Numbered from the stretch's first letter, positions 20,986 through 32,819 are shown. The stretch: 64,000 bases of DNA from Cyprinodon diabolis (GCA_030533445.1 CM060081.1:1755315-1819314), one strand, 5' to 3'. A program made the numbers and translations. The notes: a model not told the origin generated them from the letters alone.

Positions 20986-23900
20986 CCACCCAGGGTGCAG
21001 ACCAGGAAGCAGAGTTGTAGTTTAACACACATCTCTGCAGCTTCTCTACTGTTACCCACTCTTTACTCCATCCAGACAGTGTCTTGCCCACGACCAAAAT
21101 CTAATAAATTAGCAAAGATTCCCAAAGAAGTAAATCATGATAATCTAATTAAAATCAAAATAACTCCAATTGGGGAAAAAGTTAAAACAATTAAATGCGG
21201 TCTGTTTAACATAAGATCTCTTTCCTCTAAAAGTCTGCTAGTTAATGACTTGATTTGTGATAATCACATTGACTTGTTTTGCCTTACAGAAACCTGGCTG
21301 CAGCAAGAGGATTATGTGAGCATAAACGAGGCAACTCCTTCAAGCTATTTAAATTTTCACATACCCAGAAGTTCTGGGCGAGGAGGAGGAGTAGCAACAA
21401 TCTTCCAGTCTGACTTACTGATTACTCCCAAAACAGTTAATACCTACAACTCTTTTGAACATTTAGCCCTTAATTTCCCTCATCCAAATTTCAAGGCAAG
21501 AAAACCTCTTCTTCTTGTAACTTTGTATCGTCCGCCAGGTCCTTACTCTGAATTTTTAGATGAGTTTTCAGAGTTCCTTTCTGATTTGGTATTAAATACT
21601 GACAGGGTCATCATAGTGGGAGATTTTAACATCCATGCTGACATTGAAGGCAATAGCTTAAGAGCAGCCTTTAATGCTATCTTAGACACTATTGGCTTTG
21701 TTCAAAATGTGAATAGTCCCACACATTCTCATCTTCATACTTTGGATCTTGTGCTGACATACGGCATAGAATGTGAAGAAATAACAGTATTTCCTCACAA
21801 CCCTGTCCTCTCTGACCACTTTCTAATAACCTTCAGGATTACTTTAACAGAGTTCTCCTCCCCCAAAAGAAGGTTCAATTTTAGTAGATCTTTATCAGAT
21901 AGTGCAGTTATAAATTTTAAAGAATCGGCTTCACTTTCTCTCTCCTCTGTGTCGCTAAACAGTGCTGCAGAGTGCAAAAGCATAGCTTATTCCCCTTCAC
22001 AGGTTGATGATTTTGTTGATGGGGTTGCTAGTTCTCTGCGTACTGCCTTAGACAACGCAGCTCCTTTGAAAATGAAAACCGTTAAAAATAGAAAGCTTGC
22101 TCCTTGGTTTAATGCAGAGCTGCGTACTTTGAAGCGAAATGCTAGGAAACTGGAGAGAAAATATCGCTCCACAGGCCTGCAGGAGTCCTTCCTAGTCTGG
22201 AAAAATGGTTTACTGCTGTATAAGAGGACCCTTTGTAAAGCAAGAGCAGCATACTTCTCCTCATTAATAGAGGAGAATAAGAATAATCCTAGATTTCTTT
22301 TTAATACAGTTGCCAAACTCACCCAGAGCCATAGCTCTGTTGAACCGTCCATTCCACCTGCTCTTAACAGCAATGATTTTATGGGATTCTTTATAAATAA
22401 GATTGATCTTATTAAAAATAAGATCATAAGCACTCCTCTATCCGCGATTGTACCTGAGGTAGTCATGGAATCTGAACCGGGTTTAGACTGCTTTGATCCA
22501 GTTGAACTTTCTGAATTAGCAAAATTATTGTCTTCATCTAAGCCTTCAACTTGTATGTTAGATCCAGTTCCAACCAGGTTATTTAAGGAGGTATTCCCTT
22601 TGATCTCCTCCTCCATTTTAGATGTGATTAATCTATCTCTGTTACAGGGATATGTACCTAAAGCTTTTAAGGTTGCTGTAATTAAACCTCTGCTTAAGAA
22701 ACCGTCTCTTGACCCAGATGACTTGGTTAATTATAGACCTATATCCAATCTTCCTTTCTTATCCAAAATTCTTGAGAAAGTAGTTGCCAAACAAGTTTGC
22801 GACCACTTACACCATAATGAACTTTTTGAAGAGTTTCAGTCTGGCTTTAGAGCTCATCATAGCACTGAAACAGCTCTGGTGAAAGTCACTAATGATATTC
22901 TCATGGCCTCAGATAATGGACTTGTATCTGTGCTCGTCCTGTTGGATCTTAGTGCTGCATTTGATACAGTTGACCATAATATTCTTTTAGAAAGACTTGA
23001 ATATTTTGTTGGAATTAAAGGAACAGCACTAGACTGGTTTAAATCCTATCTATCTGATCGAATTCAGTTTGTTCATGTTCATGATAGATCTTCCTCATGC
23101 TCAAAGGTTACCTGTGGAGTACCACAGGGATCAGTGCTAGGACCAATTCTCTTTACTTTATACATGCTCCCAATTGGTAGAGTTATTTGACAGCATGGGA
23201 TTAATTTCCACTGTTATGCTGATGATACCCAGCTATATCTGTCTATAAATCCAGATGAAGCTAACCCATTACATAGATTACAGGCATGTCTTGAAGACAT
23301 AAAAACCTGGATGACTCTTAACTTTCTGCTTCTGAATGCAGACAAAACAGAAGTTATAGTCTTTGGACCAGAGTCTCTGAAAAAGAAGCTGATTAGCCAG
23401 TCACTTCATTTGGATGGGATTAAACTGATTTCAGATAATAAAGTAAAAAATCTTGGTGTTGTTTTTGATCAGGACCTGTCATTTAAATCCCAGATCAAAG
23501 AGGTTTCTAGAATTTCCTTCTTTCATCTGAGGAACATTGCAAAAATGAGAAATCTCCTGTCCAGGGGTGATGCTGAGAAACTAGTCCATGCATTTGTTAC
23601 TTCAAGGCTGGACTATTGTAATTCTTTACTATCAGGAAGTCCACAAACTGTAGTTAAAAGCCTTCAGCTGATCCAAAATGCTGCAGCCAGAGTTCTGATG
23701 AAAATTAAAAAGAGAGATCATATCTCTCCTATCCTGGCTTCTCTTCATTGGCTTCCTGTTAAATCAAGAATAGAATTTAAAATCCTCCTTCTCACATATA
23801 AAGCCTTAAATGGCCAAGCTCCATCTGATATCAGAGATCTGATTGTTCCTTATGTTCCTAACAGAGCACTTCGCTCTCAATCTGCAGGTTTACTAGTGGT

Positions 23901-24057
23901 TCCTAGAATTTCTAAAAGTAGAATGGGAGGCAGATCTTTTAGTTATCAGGCTCCTCTCCTGTGGAACCAACTACCAGTTTTAGTCCGTGAGGCAGACACT
24001 CTGTCTACTTTTAAGACTAGACTTAAAACTTTCCTTTTTGATAAAGCTTATAGTTAG
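20986..24057 (+). pseudogene. L2 LINE ORF2: endonuclease and reverse transcriptase, one internal stop
   Basis: The open frame follows ORF1 directly and contains no ATG until codon 22072. Endonuclease (APE-like) motifs: [21 protein letters not shown] and SDHFL. Reverse transcriptase motifs: [39 protein letters not shown] and YADDTQLYL (YADD codons at 23215-23226). The C-terminal region is HAFVTSRLDYCNSLL and LASLHWLPV. TGA at 23188-23190 occupies the position of an AGA (Arg) codon in copy A and lies nine codons before YADD; the same frame continues after it to 24057. This single base change would truncate the enzyme before its catalytic aspartates. Confidence 0.93.
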
Positions 24058-24799
24058 GGTGGCTCAGGTTATCCTGAGCTCTCTCTCTATAGTTATGCTG
24101 CTATAGGCTTAGACTTTTGGAGGACATAGGGACCCCCATTTCATCATTCTGCTTCATTCTCTCTCTGTTCTCCTATTCTGCAGAATCTGTTTGTTCAATC
24201 TCTAAGCTTCTGCTCTCTCTGCTTTTCCTCAGAGTAGCTTTGCCTCGTCTGTTCCTGTTTGGCTGTGACGTCATCCAGGAAAGAAACATCAGCTGTGCTG
24301 ATTCCATCAACACCCTTGTTTGTAGATGTTGGAGATCGGCCTGTCTTCCAGTGTGGTCCTGTTTCTCTGGCCGTGGCTGGGTGGATGTGCTCTCTTCATC
24401 CTCTGGCATGGGAGCTGCCTTGGAGCTCGTCTGCCTGGCTGTGTGTTTCCTGGACGGTGCCGCCTTTTACAGCTGCTTTTTGTATCTCTGTTTCTGTCTC
24501 CTTGAACCCCAGTGGGCCTCAGCAGATGGCCGCTCACACTGAGCCTGGTTCTGCTGGAGGTTTCTTCCTGTTCAAAGGGAGTTTTTCCTCTCCACTGTCG
24601 CTACAAGCATGCTTAGTGTGAGGGATTGTATTTGAGTCAATGAGTCAATGCAATCAACTGGTTTTCCTTAGATAGAAAACTTTGTATCAATTTGACTGTA
24701 TGATCTGGTTGAACTGTAAAGTGCCTTGAGATGACATGTGTTGTGAATTTGGCGCTATATAAATAAACTGAATTGAATTGAATTGAATTTGTACGTTTT

Positions 24800-25940
24800 T
24801 TGTGTGCACATTTCTTAGAAAAGAACAACTTTTAAGGTATACTGTTTTCTGTCATTTTAGTGATATAAGCTCAATCAGACAGTGAACATGCAACTTGAGC
24901 AATGATGAGAAAAATCAAAGGTGTTAGTCATTTTTATCTGCCATACTTGACTTCTTGGTTCTGTTTAAGTTTTTATTTTGGGTTTTCACTTATGCTTTAT
25001 GTTATGTTACTCTGTAATATCAAGATTTATATAGTTTTTGAATTCTTAGTTTTACGCTGCCTTGTTATCTCTTTTCAGCTTTTTGCTATTATTTATTTCT
25101 TGGTCTAGTTTTAGTTATTTATTCATTCTCCTATCCTTAGGTGAGGTTTTCAATGACTTCAGTTATCTCCAGTCCCTTCTCTTATCCTCTACTTTTCTCT
25201 TGATTAATCCTTATTTTGTTGTCATTTGTTTTATTTCCTTTAGCTTTATTTATTTGTTTTTCAAATCATATCTTGATTGAATTAAAAAGTCAACACAAAC
25301 AACAAACAGAACAACAAAGCCACATTAAATATCACCTCTAACTATCTGTTTGTACATATTCTTATAGACATAAAGCACGCACACATCCGTTAGGCAAAAA
25401 TAAACATTCATGGTCTAAAAACATTCGCTAGCCAATGTTTTTCTTTGCCATCCCTTTCATCATAATAGTCGTAAGTCTTTTACCTACGTGCTTAAAGATC
25501 CAAATCTTACAAAACTGGCAATCAGTGTACTTTGCATTGTCTCCGGCCGTATCCTGGCTCCTCTGTGCTGATCGTTACACTCTCTTGTGATTCGTATATT
25601 ATTTTAATGTTGATCCGCCGTGGGAGTTAAAGGACTGGGTGAGAGTTTAAGTGAACTAAGGGTATCAAAACTATTAATTTAAACCCAGTTTAAAAAACTG
25701 ATTTTAAGTGGTCTTTTATTTCTGTAAATAAAGAGCACAAATTTATAGTTTAAACATGGAAACAAATCAATGAAATTAACAGATAATAAAATGTTCTGAT
25801 CTAACACAGCTTCAGTGAAAAACTGAAATTGAACCAACAACCTCAGATGTCTTTCTACGGTCAGCTAATGGTTCACAGCTCCTGTATGGATGTTCATTAT
25901 ATAACGTGGCAGATTCATAGGAAATGTTTGAAATACAACT
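24800..25940. other. AT-rich copine intron, no feature seen
   Basis: Very T-rich intronic DNA. Two hydrophobic ORFs at 24902-25280 are products of T-rich codons and resemble no known protein. Confidence 0.5.
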
Positions 25941-25950
25941 TTGTTCTCAC

Positions 25951-26055
25951 CTGTCGTAGTCACCGTTACAGAGTGCTCGGACCGGGATGATGAATGGCTG
26001 CCACACAGGGTTGAGATTATTCTTGATCACCTCTGTTTTGTGGCAGATGGTAAAC
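25951..26055 (-). CDS. cpne9: Copine exon (C2B middle)
   Basis: Reads [20 protein letters not shown] then [15 protein letters not shown]. The KTEVIKN.LNPVW and [11 protein letters not shown] blocks are diagnostic of copine C2B. The acceptor is TACCAG and the donor GTGAGA. The next exon lies 17.6 kb away at 8.3 kb, the longest intron seen in the window. Confidence 0.96.
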
Positions 26056-26349
26056 CTGGTAACACAAGCAGCTTATTTAGGATAAACATGATCAGAAAAT
26101 GAATTGATTTTAAGCAAAGAGACGAGTTAAAGATACACAAAGCAAACAATAGATTTTAGACCTTCTTTAATATAACTGTGGAAACCTACTACCACCAGCA
26201 CACTGTCTAAGTCTGCTGTTGGCCATAGATCTACTGGCAGATCTTCAATTGCTTTTAGTAACAAGACGGAAAACATCTCTAACCTAGATACAAGTCAGAA
26301 ATGTTGGCTGAACGCCTAATAGGTGGATTGCAACTAAAAACAAACTTAC

Positions 26350-26453
26350 GTTCCATCTTCATTGCTCCGGTAGAAGACGAGGAAAGGATCCGATTTGCCA
26401 AAGAAATCCTTTTTATCCAGCTTGTTGGCACAGAACTGCATGGTGGCTATGTC
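26350..26453 (-). CDS. cpne9: Copine exon (C2B calcium loop 1)
   Basis: Reads [20 protein letters not shown] followed by [15 protein letters not shown]. It carries the loop-1 aspartates of C2B (DKKD...KSDP). The acceptor is TTTAAG and the donor GTAAGT. It ends with two bases (AC) that join G of the next exon to make Thr. The frame is intact and strongly conserved. Confidence 0.96.
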
Positions 26454-26741
26454 CTTAAACAACAATGCTTGTTTTTAGAATCTCTGCACTCTGTGGCACA
26501 CTTTAGTGTTTATACTGTTCAGACTTTGTATTCATATCAGAAAACTGTTATAACTAATTAAATAACTAATGCTAAGTTCCCACCGGATGCGACTGAAGCA
26601 GCAGAGACATTTGGTTTACATGCAGTCAATGGTTGACAAAATGTTGTCTTTTTCAAAGCCATTTAATTCAATGAGCTTTAGGGTCTGCTCTTTGTTATAG
26701 GCATTTACAGGCTTCACCCTTTCTAAGAAAGCTCTAAGAAA

Positions 26742-27294
26742 GTCTTGAAGACATAAAAACCTGGATGACTCTTAACTTTCTGCTTCTGAATGCAGACAAA
26801 ACAGAAGTTATAGTCTTTGGACCAGAGTCTCTGAAAAAGAAGCTGATTAGCCAGTCACTTCATTTGGATGGGATTAAACTGATTTCAGATAATAAAGTAA
26901 AAAATCTTGGTGTTGTTTTTGATCAGGACCTGTCATTTAAATCCCAGATCAAAGAGGTTTCTAGAATTTCCTTCTTTCATCTGAGGAACATTGCAAAAAT
27001 GAGAAATCTCCTGTCCAGGGGTGATGCTGAGAAACTAGTCCATGCATTTGTTACTTCAAGGCTGGACTATTGTAATTCTTTACTATCAGGAAGTCCACAA
27101 ACTGTAGTTAAAAGCCTTCAGCTGATCCAAAATGCTGCAGCCAGAGTTCTGATGAAAATGAAAAAGAGAGATCATATCTCTCCTATCCTGGCTTCTCTTC
27201 ATTGGCTTCCTGTTAAATCAAGAATAGAATTTAAAATCCTCCTTCTCACATATAAAGCCTTAAATGGCCAAGCTCCATCTGATATCAGAGATCT
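26742..27294 (+). mobile_element. L2 ORF2 internal fragment, near-identical to the complete copy
   Basis: 553 bp that align without gaps to 23288-23840 of the complete L2; reading both, I find one base difference (Ile to Met in the encoded segment). It begins and ends abruptly inside ORF2, lacks the 3' tail, and sits between the copine exons at 26350-26453 and 27435-27498. It encodes TLNFLLLNADKTEVIVFGPE through the L2 C-terminal region. Confidence 0.93.
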
Positions 27295-27434
27295 AGAATG
27301 TAAATATCATGAAATACAATAATAATTGATTAATAATAATAATATGACTAAGATTCTTTACTCTTTGTAACAATGTTTGATATGTTTTTTTCATTTTATC
27401 AGTAAAAAGATGAGGTTTATGGTTAAATACTAAC

Positions 27435-27498
27435 CCGGCAGTTGCTGAGCTCTTCGGCTGTGAAGATGATGGTTCCACACTTCTTACCAGGGATTCCT
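27435..27498 (-). CDS. cpne9: Copine exon (C2A-C2B linker, start of C2B)
   Basis: Reads (S)[21 protein letters not shown], the conserved start of the second C2 domain in copines. A T-rich tract and GACAG acceptor precede it; the donor is GTTAGT. The exon ends in phase 0. The overlapping minus ORF in another frame ([11 protein letters not shown]...) is a shadow. Confidence 0.93.
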
Positions 27499-27509
27499 CT
27501 GTCAGTGAC

Positions 27510-29400
27510 ACAGAGCAAAGAAAAAAAAAAAGCACAAAAATACCAGAGCATTAACTTCATCAAGACATTTGTTGTTGATCTTATATGAAGTTAAGCCTCA
27601 AAACAGTTAAGAGTGAAAATAATAAAAAATAAAAAAATCCAAAGCTTAAAGCCCTGATTCTTTTAGCTTTAATGGCAGCTTCACTGCAGAGAAATGGTGG
27701 GAAAGTGGACAAAGAGGAGAGTTATCCCCTCTAGGGTTTTCTCACATGCAATGATGCTTCTTTTTTCCACCATGGGCAGTGATAATCAGTCAGCACTTCA
27801 GTGTAGGAGCCGTCATTTTGAAAGTGTGAGTAGAAAGCAAAAAAGACTGGAGGTTCTAAGAAACATAATGACCCAGATTCCCAGCTGATCAAGCTGAGCT
27901 GGCTTGAGTTTCTGTCTTTAATGTGAACCAGGGACTCAGAATGGAGTATCCGATTAGGGTCTCCAGACTATAAAATGTTAAAACTGATCACTCCTGAATA
28001 ACCAAAGAAGCACTTTACCTCCAACAGTCCACCACTGTGCTTTCTCCTATTCAAGATTTGTTTATGTTTTATAATTTAAACCATATTGGGCCTATTTACC
28101 CCCCATATACTCGAATACCCCAGTTTTGCCTGTAAAGGGCTGATAGAGAACAACAACATAATTAAAAGTTTCCAAGTGAGGATAGAGAGTAATGTAAACC
28201 GTTCTCATCCTCTTCATAATTCCCTGTGGTTGTTAAGTAGCTCTCCACCCCACAGCACCACACGGCAATTCGTTCCATCCACTTGAAGCCACGCCGCTGC
28301 TAGAGAGCGACACCATGCACGCTTTGATTAAAATGCTAGCTGAAATATGAAGCTGCTGTTGTAAACATCTGGGATCCACCCAGAGATGTAAAGATATTCC
28401 AGTGCATGCATGGCATGCAGTATGCTGAAAGGTAAACTAATCTCCCTGACAGACTGGGGTTTGTGCCTGCTACTTTTTTCCTACTGCTCTGTGAACATGG
28501 TCACGTAAACCCAAGGTCTGCTGAGACACCTTGACTTGAAGGGAAATTAATTCCACTCATCGAATTTCTTTCCAAAGCGGTTTTGGTTTTTAATCAATCT
28601 CTCCTGACCTTCCAGCTTTACCAAAGGATACTAACAGAGATGCATGAGCATTTGTATAAAGCTAAATTACTTTTCACTAAAAACACAGAACAGACAATCG
28701 TGAGATATTTTCTCTTGGAGGAGTAAAGCACCACTCAGTGTCTGTGGGTATATGTGTATACTTCTTCATGGGCGTTTTTCGTGGTTTATTTACTGACCTT
28801 CTGAGGACCAACAGGGCTTGGTATGGAGCGAATGAACTTTAGCTAATGGAAAATGTTGATAACCATTAAGGGAAATGTTGGGGTTAGCAATAAATGAAGT
28901 AAATAAAATGAATGTAAGCTTACAGATACAAACCTGAGTGTGTGTCTAGTGGGGTTTCCCACAGAAGAAGGGTTATTTTTTCAGATAACACTTCTCTCAT
29001 CCCACACCTCTCGTGTAAATCCCCTGTGCTGTTTATTATGCTATGATGCACACGGAGGATTATGCAATTCCACTGAGGCAAAATCCCAAATTTATTTCAT
29101 TTTACACGTAACTGAATGTTGCTTATTGATAATACTCTTCATTAAAACAACATCACTTAAAAAAGAGAAAATCTTTCAGAACCAAGGCCAGCTCCGTCTA
29201 CCTGTTAAACCCTTACAGGATACGGCACAGGGCTAATGGTCCCACCTCAATCTGAGCTCTAGCTCTGCCTCAAACAACACGCTTCTCGGTTTTATGTTAA
29301 AAGCAAACATAAAGCTGCCTCATAAGTAGTTATCTTGGTATAAATGCTGTTTTGTTTATCTCAATTTAACATAAAGACAGAAAACAAAATGCTGACATTA
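27510..29400. other. Copine intron, little recognisable
   Basis: No exon motif or well-defined repeat recognised. ORFs at 27694-27888 and 28940-29236 show no familiar domains. Confidence 0.4.
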
Positions 29401-29409
29401 GCAGCCAGA

Positions 29410-29480
29410 TTTGTGCAGGTGGTGTGGAGGTTGGTTGAGGACCCAAATGCAGAGATGAGTCCAGTTTAGTTTCAGTTTAG
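29410..29480 (-). mobile_element. Gypsy LTR-like scrap
   Basis: AGGACCCAAATGCAGAGATG is typical of fish gypsy LTR ends read in reverse and is related to the GGACCCACATGCAATGAAGC block of the solo LTRs at 50421 and 59194. Only about 70 bp remains. Confidence 0.35.
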
Positions 29481-29486
29481 TAAACT

Positions 29487-30345
29487 TTGCTTTTTGGCTC
29501 AGCTCTCTCTTCACCACCACAGACCGGTACAGCGTACGCTTCACAGCAGACGCCGCACCAATACGCCTATCAATCTCCCACTCCATCTTCCCCTCATTCG
29601 TGAACAAGACCCCAAGATACTTAAACTCCTCCACTAGGGGCAGTACATCCTCCCCAACCCGGAGAATGCACACTACCCTTTTACAGCTCAAGACCATGGT
29701 CTCGGATTTGGAGGCACTGATCCTCATCCCGGCCACTTCACACTTGGCTGCGGACTGCTCCAGTGAGAGCTTTAGATCACTGATGAAGCCAATAGAACCA
29801 CATCATCTGCGAATAACGGAGACATAATCCTAAGGCCACCAAAATGGATCCCCTCAACACCTTGGCTGCGCCTAGAAATTCTGTCCATAAAAGTTATGAA
29901 CAGAATCAGTGACAAAGGGAAACCTTGGCCAAGTCCAAACCTCACCGGAAACAAGTCCGACTTACTGCCGGCAATGCGGACCAGGCTCTGACGCCGGTCA
30001 TACAGAGACCTAACAGCCCTTATTAAAGGACCTGGTACTCTTACTCCCTGAGTACCCCCCACAGGACCCCAGAGGAACACGGTCGAATGCCTTCTCCAGA
30101 TCCACAAAACACATGTAGACTGGTTGGGCAAACTCCCATGCAACCTCTAAAATCCTGCTGAGGGTGTAGAGCTGATCCAGTGTTCGACGGCCAGAACGAA
30201 AACCTCACTGCTCCTCCGGAATCCGGGATTCGACTATCCGACGAACCCTCCTTTCCAGAACCCCGGATAGACCTTACCAGGGAGGCTTAAGAGTGTGATT
30301 CCTCTGTTGTTGGAACACACCCTCACTTTTTTAAATAGAGGGAGC
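29487..30345 (-). mobile_element. RTE/Rex3-like LINE fragment
   Basis: The minus strand encodes reverse-transcriptase blocks in order: LIRAVRSLYDRRQSLVRIAG, FGLGQGFPLSLILFITFMDR, IMSPLFADDVVLLAS (FADD catalytic motif), then MRISASKSETMVL and LPLVEEFKYLGVLFTNEGKM. Frameshifts near 29770 and upstream of 30143 break it. It overlaps in content with the 8841-9510 fragment but keeps a more 5' part. Confidence 0.85.
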
Positions 30346-30799
30346 ACTGTTGGATTAATTATGATGTCTGTTGTTTTTATCATTTTATTTATTTATATCT
30401 TTCATATTGCTTTTAATCATTTATTTAGCTATGTTACTCTCATCAGTGGAAACAGTGTCAAATGTTCGGCGAGAATGCTTTCCTGTTTTTCATTTAAGAA
30501 ACACAGAAGTTAAAAGTTCATGACCCCCTAACCTTTTTTAAAAGCGTATACTGAAACCAGACATGTTCCCTATCTTAAAAGTTCATGCCATGTCTAAGAG
30601 ATCAAAACTAACGCCTGCTGTTGTAATGTGTTGACTGTTCAATAAATAAGCCTGCAAGAGTAGAGCAAGACGAAGAGGCACAAAGTAATCCTAAAGCTCT
30701 GTGTATTTTCCCCCTGCAAAGCATGGTCAGGAAAAATCTTACACTGTCTTTGTTTCATTCTTTATAGGTTAAAGTTGGGGAAACTTAACAACCCTAACA

Positions 30800-31380
30800 T
30801 CTTGGTGCCGTGACATCACAGACACCCTCACCTGGAATGTAAACACCACTTCACTGGTCCAAAGGGCCCAGAAGCGCTTGGACTTCCTGTGGAGGATGAG
30901 GAGAGCCCATCTGCCCCCACCCATCCTCCCCACCTTCTAGCACCATAGAGAGCGTTCTAACCAGCTGTGTGGTGTGGAGGCTGCAGCGCCTCAAACTGGA
31001 AGAAGGTGAGAAGAGTGGTGAGAACAGGTGAGAGGATCATGGGGGCTCCTCTTCCCTCTATTAAAGACATTTCATCCCAGCGCTGCGGGTGCTGACCCCT
31101 CACACCCCTATCATGAGAAAAATAAATCATGTCACAGACTCTGTATCACACTGATAGCACCAAACCAAGTTACTGCATATTTCCACCATATATACTAATG
31201 CTCTGAACTTCATTATCAATGAGTTTTTGCACCATTCTTTTCTCCCACACTGCTTACACTTGATCACTGCTGCACTTCAAGGAATGGAAATGTTCATTTC
31301 ATTGCTAATTTGCTGTACAAAAGCTGTACAAAATGACATTTTCTACAATTTTGTAAAGTTGTCTAAGCACCATGAATGGA
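30800..31380 (+). mobile_element. LINE C-terminal and 3' UTR relic
   Basis: Decodes with shifts to LTWNVNTTSLVQRAQKRLDF then LWRMRRAHLPPPILPTF, a block typical of the C-terminus of fish LINEs, followed by a 3' UTR ending near CACCATGAATGGATGAATGA. The clade was not assigned. Confidence 0.6.
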
Positions 31381-31428
31381 TGAATGATGAGCACTGTTTT
31401 TGATCAATTCTACCCTGATATCAGTTAA

Positions 31429-31939
31429 AGCTACAGTGTGTAATAATTACAGGGATATACAGTCAGAAATGTAATATATTATACATAACTATGTTATTTA
31501 TCATCATCTACGAGCTCAGCCTCTTAACCTTAATATTTGCGTTGCCTCAGAATTCGTTATTTATAATTACATAGGAGCGGGTCTCGCAGCCATGGAGGCA
31601 GACATCTTTGCGCTACGGCAGCGCAGAGCCAACAAACTAGAGATTGCGAGATCGCCAAAATGTCACAACGATGTAGAAAAAATAACGGGTATATTTATTA
31701 TCTTAAGTCTACATGAAATCTATACCCTACACAGACTAATGAAATACTATCTGTAAAATTATCTATGTAAACAAACCTCATCACTTGAGAAGGTAGGTGA
31801 TGTGGACGTCGTGGAAGACATTTTGTCCCGTAACGCTCGCCGTACTGTTGGGGGGGAGAAGCGGTGGGGGGGAGATGTTCATGTTGCTGCAGTCTGCAGT
31901 CTGACCGCTAGATGTTGCTAAAAGTTACACACTGTAGCT
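31429..31939. mobile_element. TTAA-flanked MITE
   Basis: 511 bp with inverted ends AGCTACAGTGTGTAA (left) and its complement TTACACACTGTAGCT (right), flanked by TTAA at 31425-31428 and 31940-31943. TTAA duplications are made by Kolobok and piggyBac-type transposases. No coding capacity. Confidence 0.8.
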
Positions 31940-32169
31940 TTAAATTACAGTTGTTTTTTTTTTACTTTATCAGTGTTAACTCTTTGACAGTTTAAGAAGT
32001 TTTATTCGACTTAATCTATTGTGAAAAAATATAAATATGTTGAATTTAGCTCCCTAGAAAAATTTCTACATCACATGATAACCCAAAAGGCCGCCTAGCT
32101 GTCATCAAGATACAACTCATAAAACACACAGGTCAATAGGTCCTATACAGAATAGCCCAAAGGTTGTTT

Positions 32170-32262
32170 CCAGTAGCTTGAAAAAGTTCAGTTTAGACAA
32201 CTGGACGTGAAGTTTTCTAGAAGACATTTGTCCTCTCATCCAAGAGCCTTCCTCAGTTCTAA
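32170..32262. repeat. Retroposon scrap abutting TIR repeat copy 2
   Basis: CAACTGGACGTGAAGTTTTC ... TCCTCTCATCCAAGAGCCTTCCTCAGTTCTAACTGGCTG resembles a widespread fish repeat. A related but reversed block occurs around 55860-55920. No ends found. Confidence 0.4.
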
Positions 32263-32263
32263 C

Positions 32264-32808
32264 TGGCTGTGGGGAGCACTATACGATTTTCTTAATGGTT
32301 GCACGTAGCTACAGCTCATACTGTACGACGAAACCGTAGGGATTAAAAGTTCGCAGCTCATGATGTTTGTTGTTCCACTGCACAGCCCAATGCTCTGATG
32401 TGATCTACCTGCTCACATTGTACAACTAAAAGCCACACATCGGATTTAGCGCTGAGAGAGGGCGCTGGTCGGCCTCGCCAATCTGGAAGAAAATGAAGAA
32501 CTTCCTTGTTTGCGCATGCGCAGTGCTCAAGGTTCTGGTAAATCGGCACGTAGCTCTGCTTCAACAGCAAGATTTGCCCACGACCACTTGTGACGGCTGA
32601 ATGAAAATCATGTTTGATTTTCTCCCACTCTTACGATTACTGATCAGGAGGTGGTTGTGAGAGGCTGATCACCCCTCTTTACCCCCTGTACACTACACGA
32701 TGCAGGACACACCATGAGGCTGAAACTCTGCCCCATCATAAAATTCTCGCACAACTGGAGAAATGGCCCGAAAAGGGGCAAAAATATGTACAGTGTATGC
32801 CAGGCTTA
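32264..32808. mobile_element. TIR repeat family, copy 2
   Basis: About 545 bp, same orientation as copies at 9952 and 53413. Right end (reverse complement) TAAGCCTGGCATACACTGTA; left end GGAGCACTATACGATTTTCT. It contains TGCGCATGCGCA at about 32512, a perfect match to the NRF1 consensus, and GCGCTGAGAGAGGGCGCTGG. Non-coding. Confidence 0.65.
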
Positions 32809-32819
32809 ATATACTGTAG

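Larger units (their letters stand above)
19880..24790 (+). mobile_element. Near-complete L2-clade LINE (about 4.9 kb)
   Basis: Contains a 5' UTR (from about 19880), ORF1 (20122-20985), ORF2 (same frame, to 24057), a 3' UTR of about 730 bp and a tail AAATAAACTGAATTGAATTG repeated to about 24790. The only lesion seen in ORF2 is a TGA at 23188-23190. The 5' boundary is an estimate because no target duplication was visible. It serves as the reference for the many truncated L2 pieces in the window. It lies antisense to the copine in its longest visible intron. Confidence 0.93.

Noticed and set aside
20995..20997. GTG as the true start of L2 ORF2
   Set aside because: GTG is not a normal eukaryotic start; it is only an open-frame boundary after the ORF1 stop.
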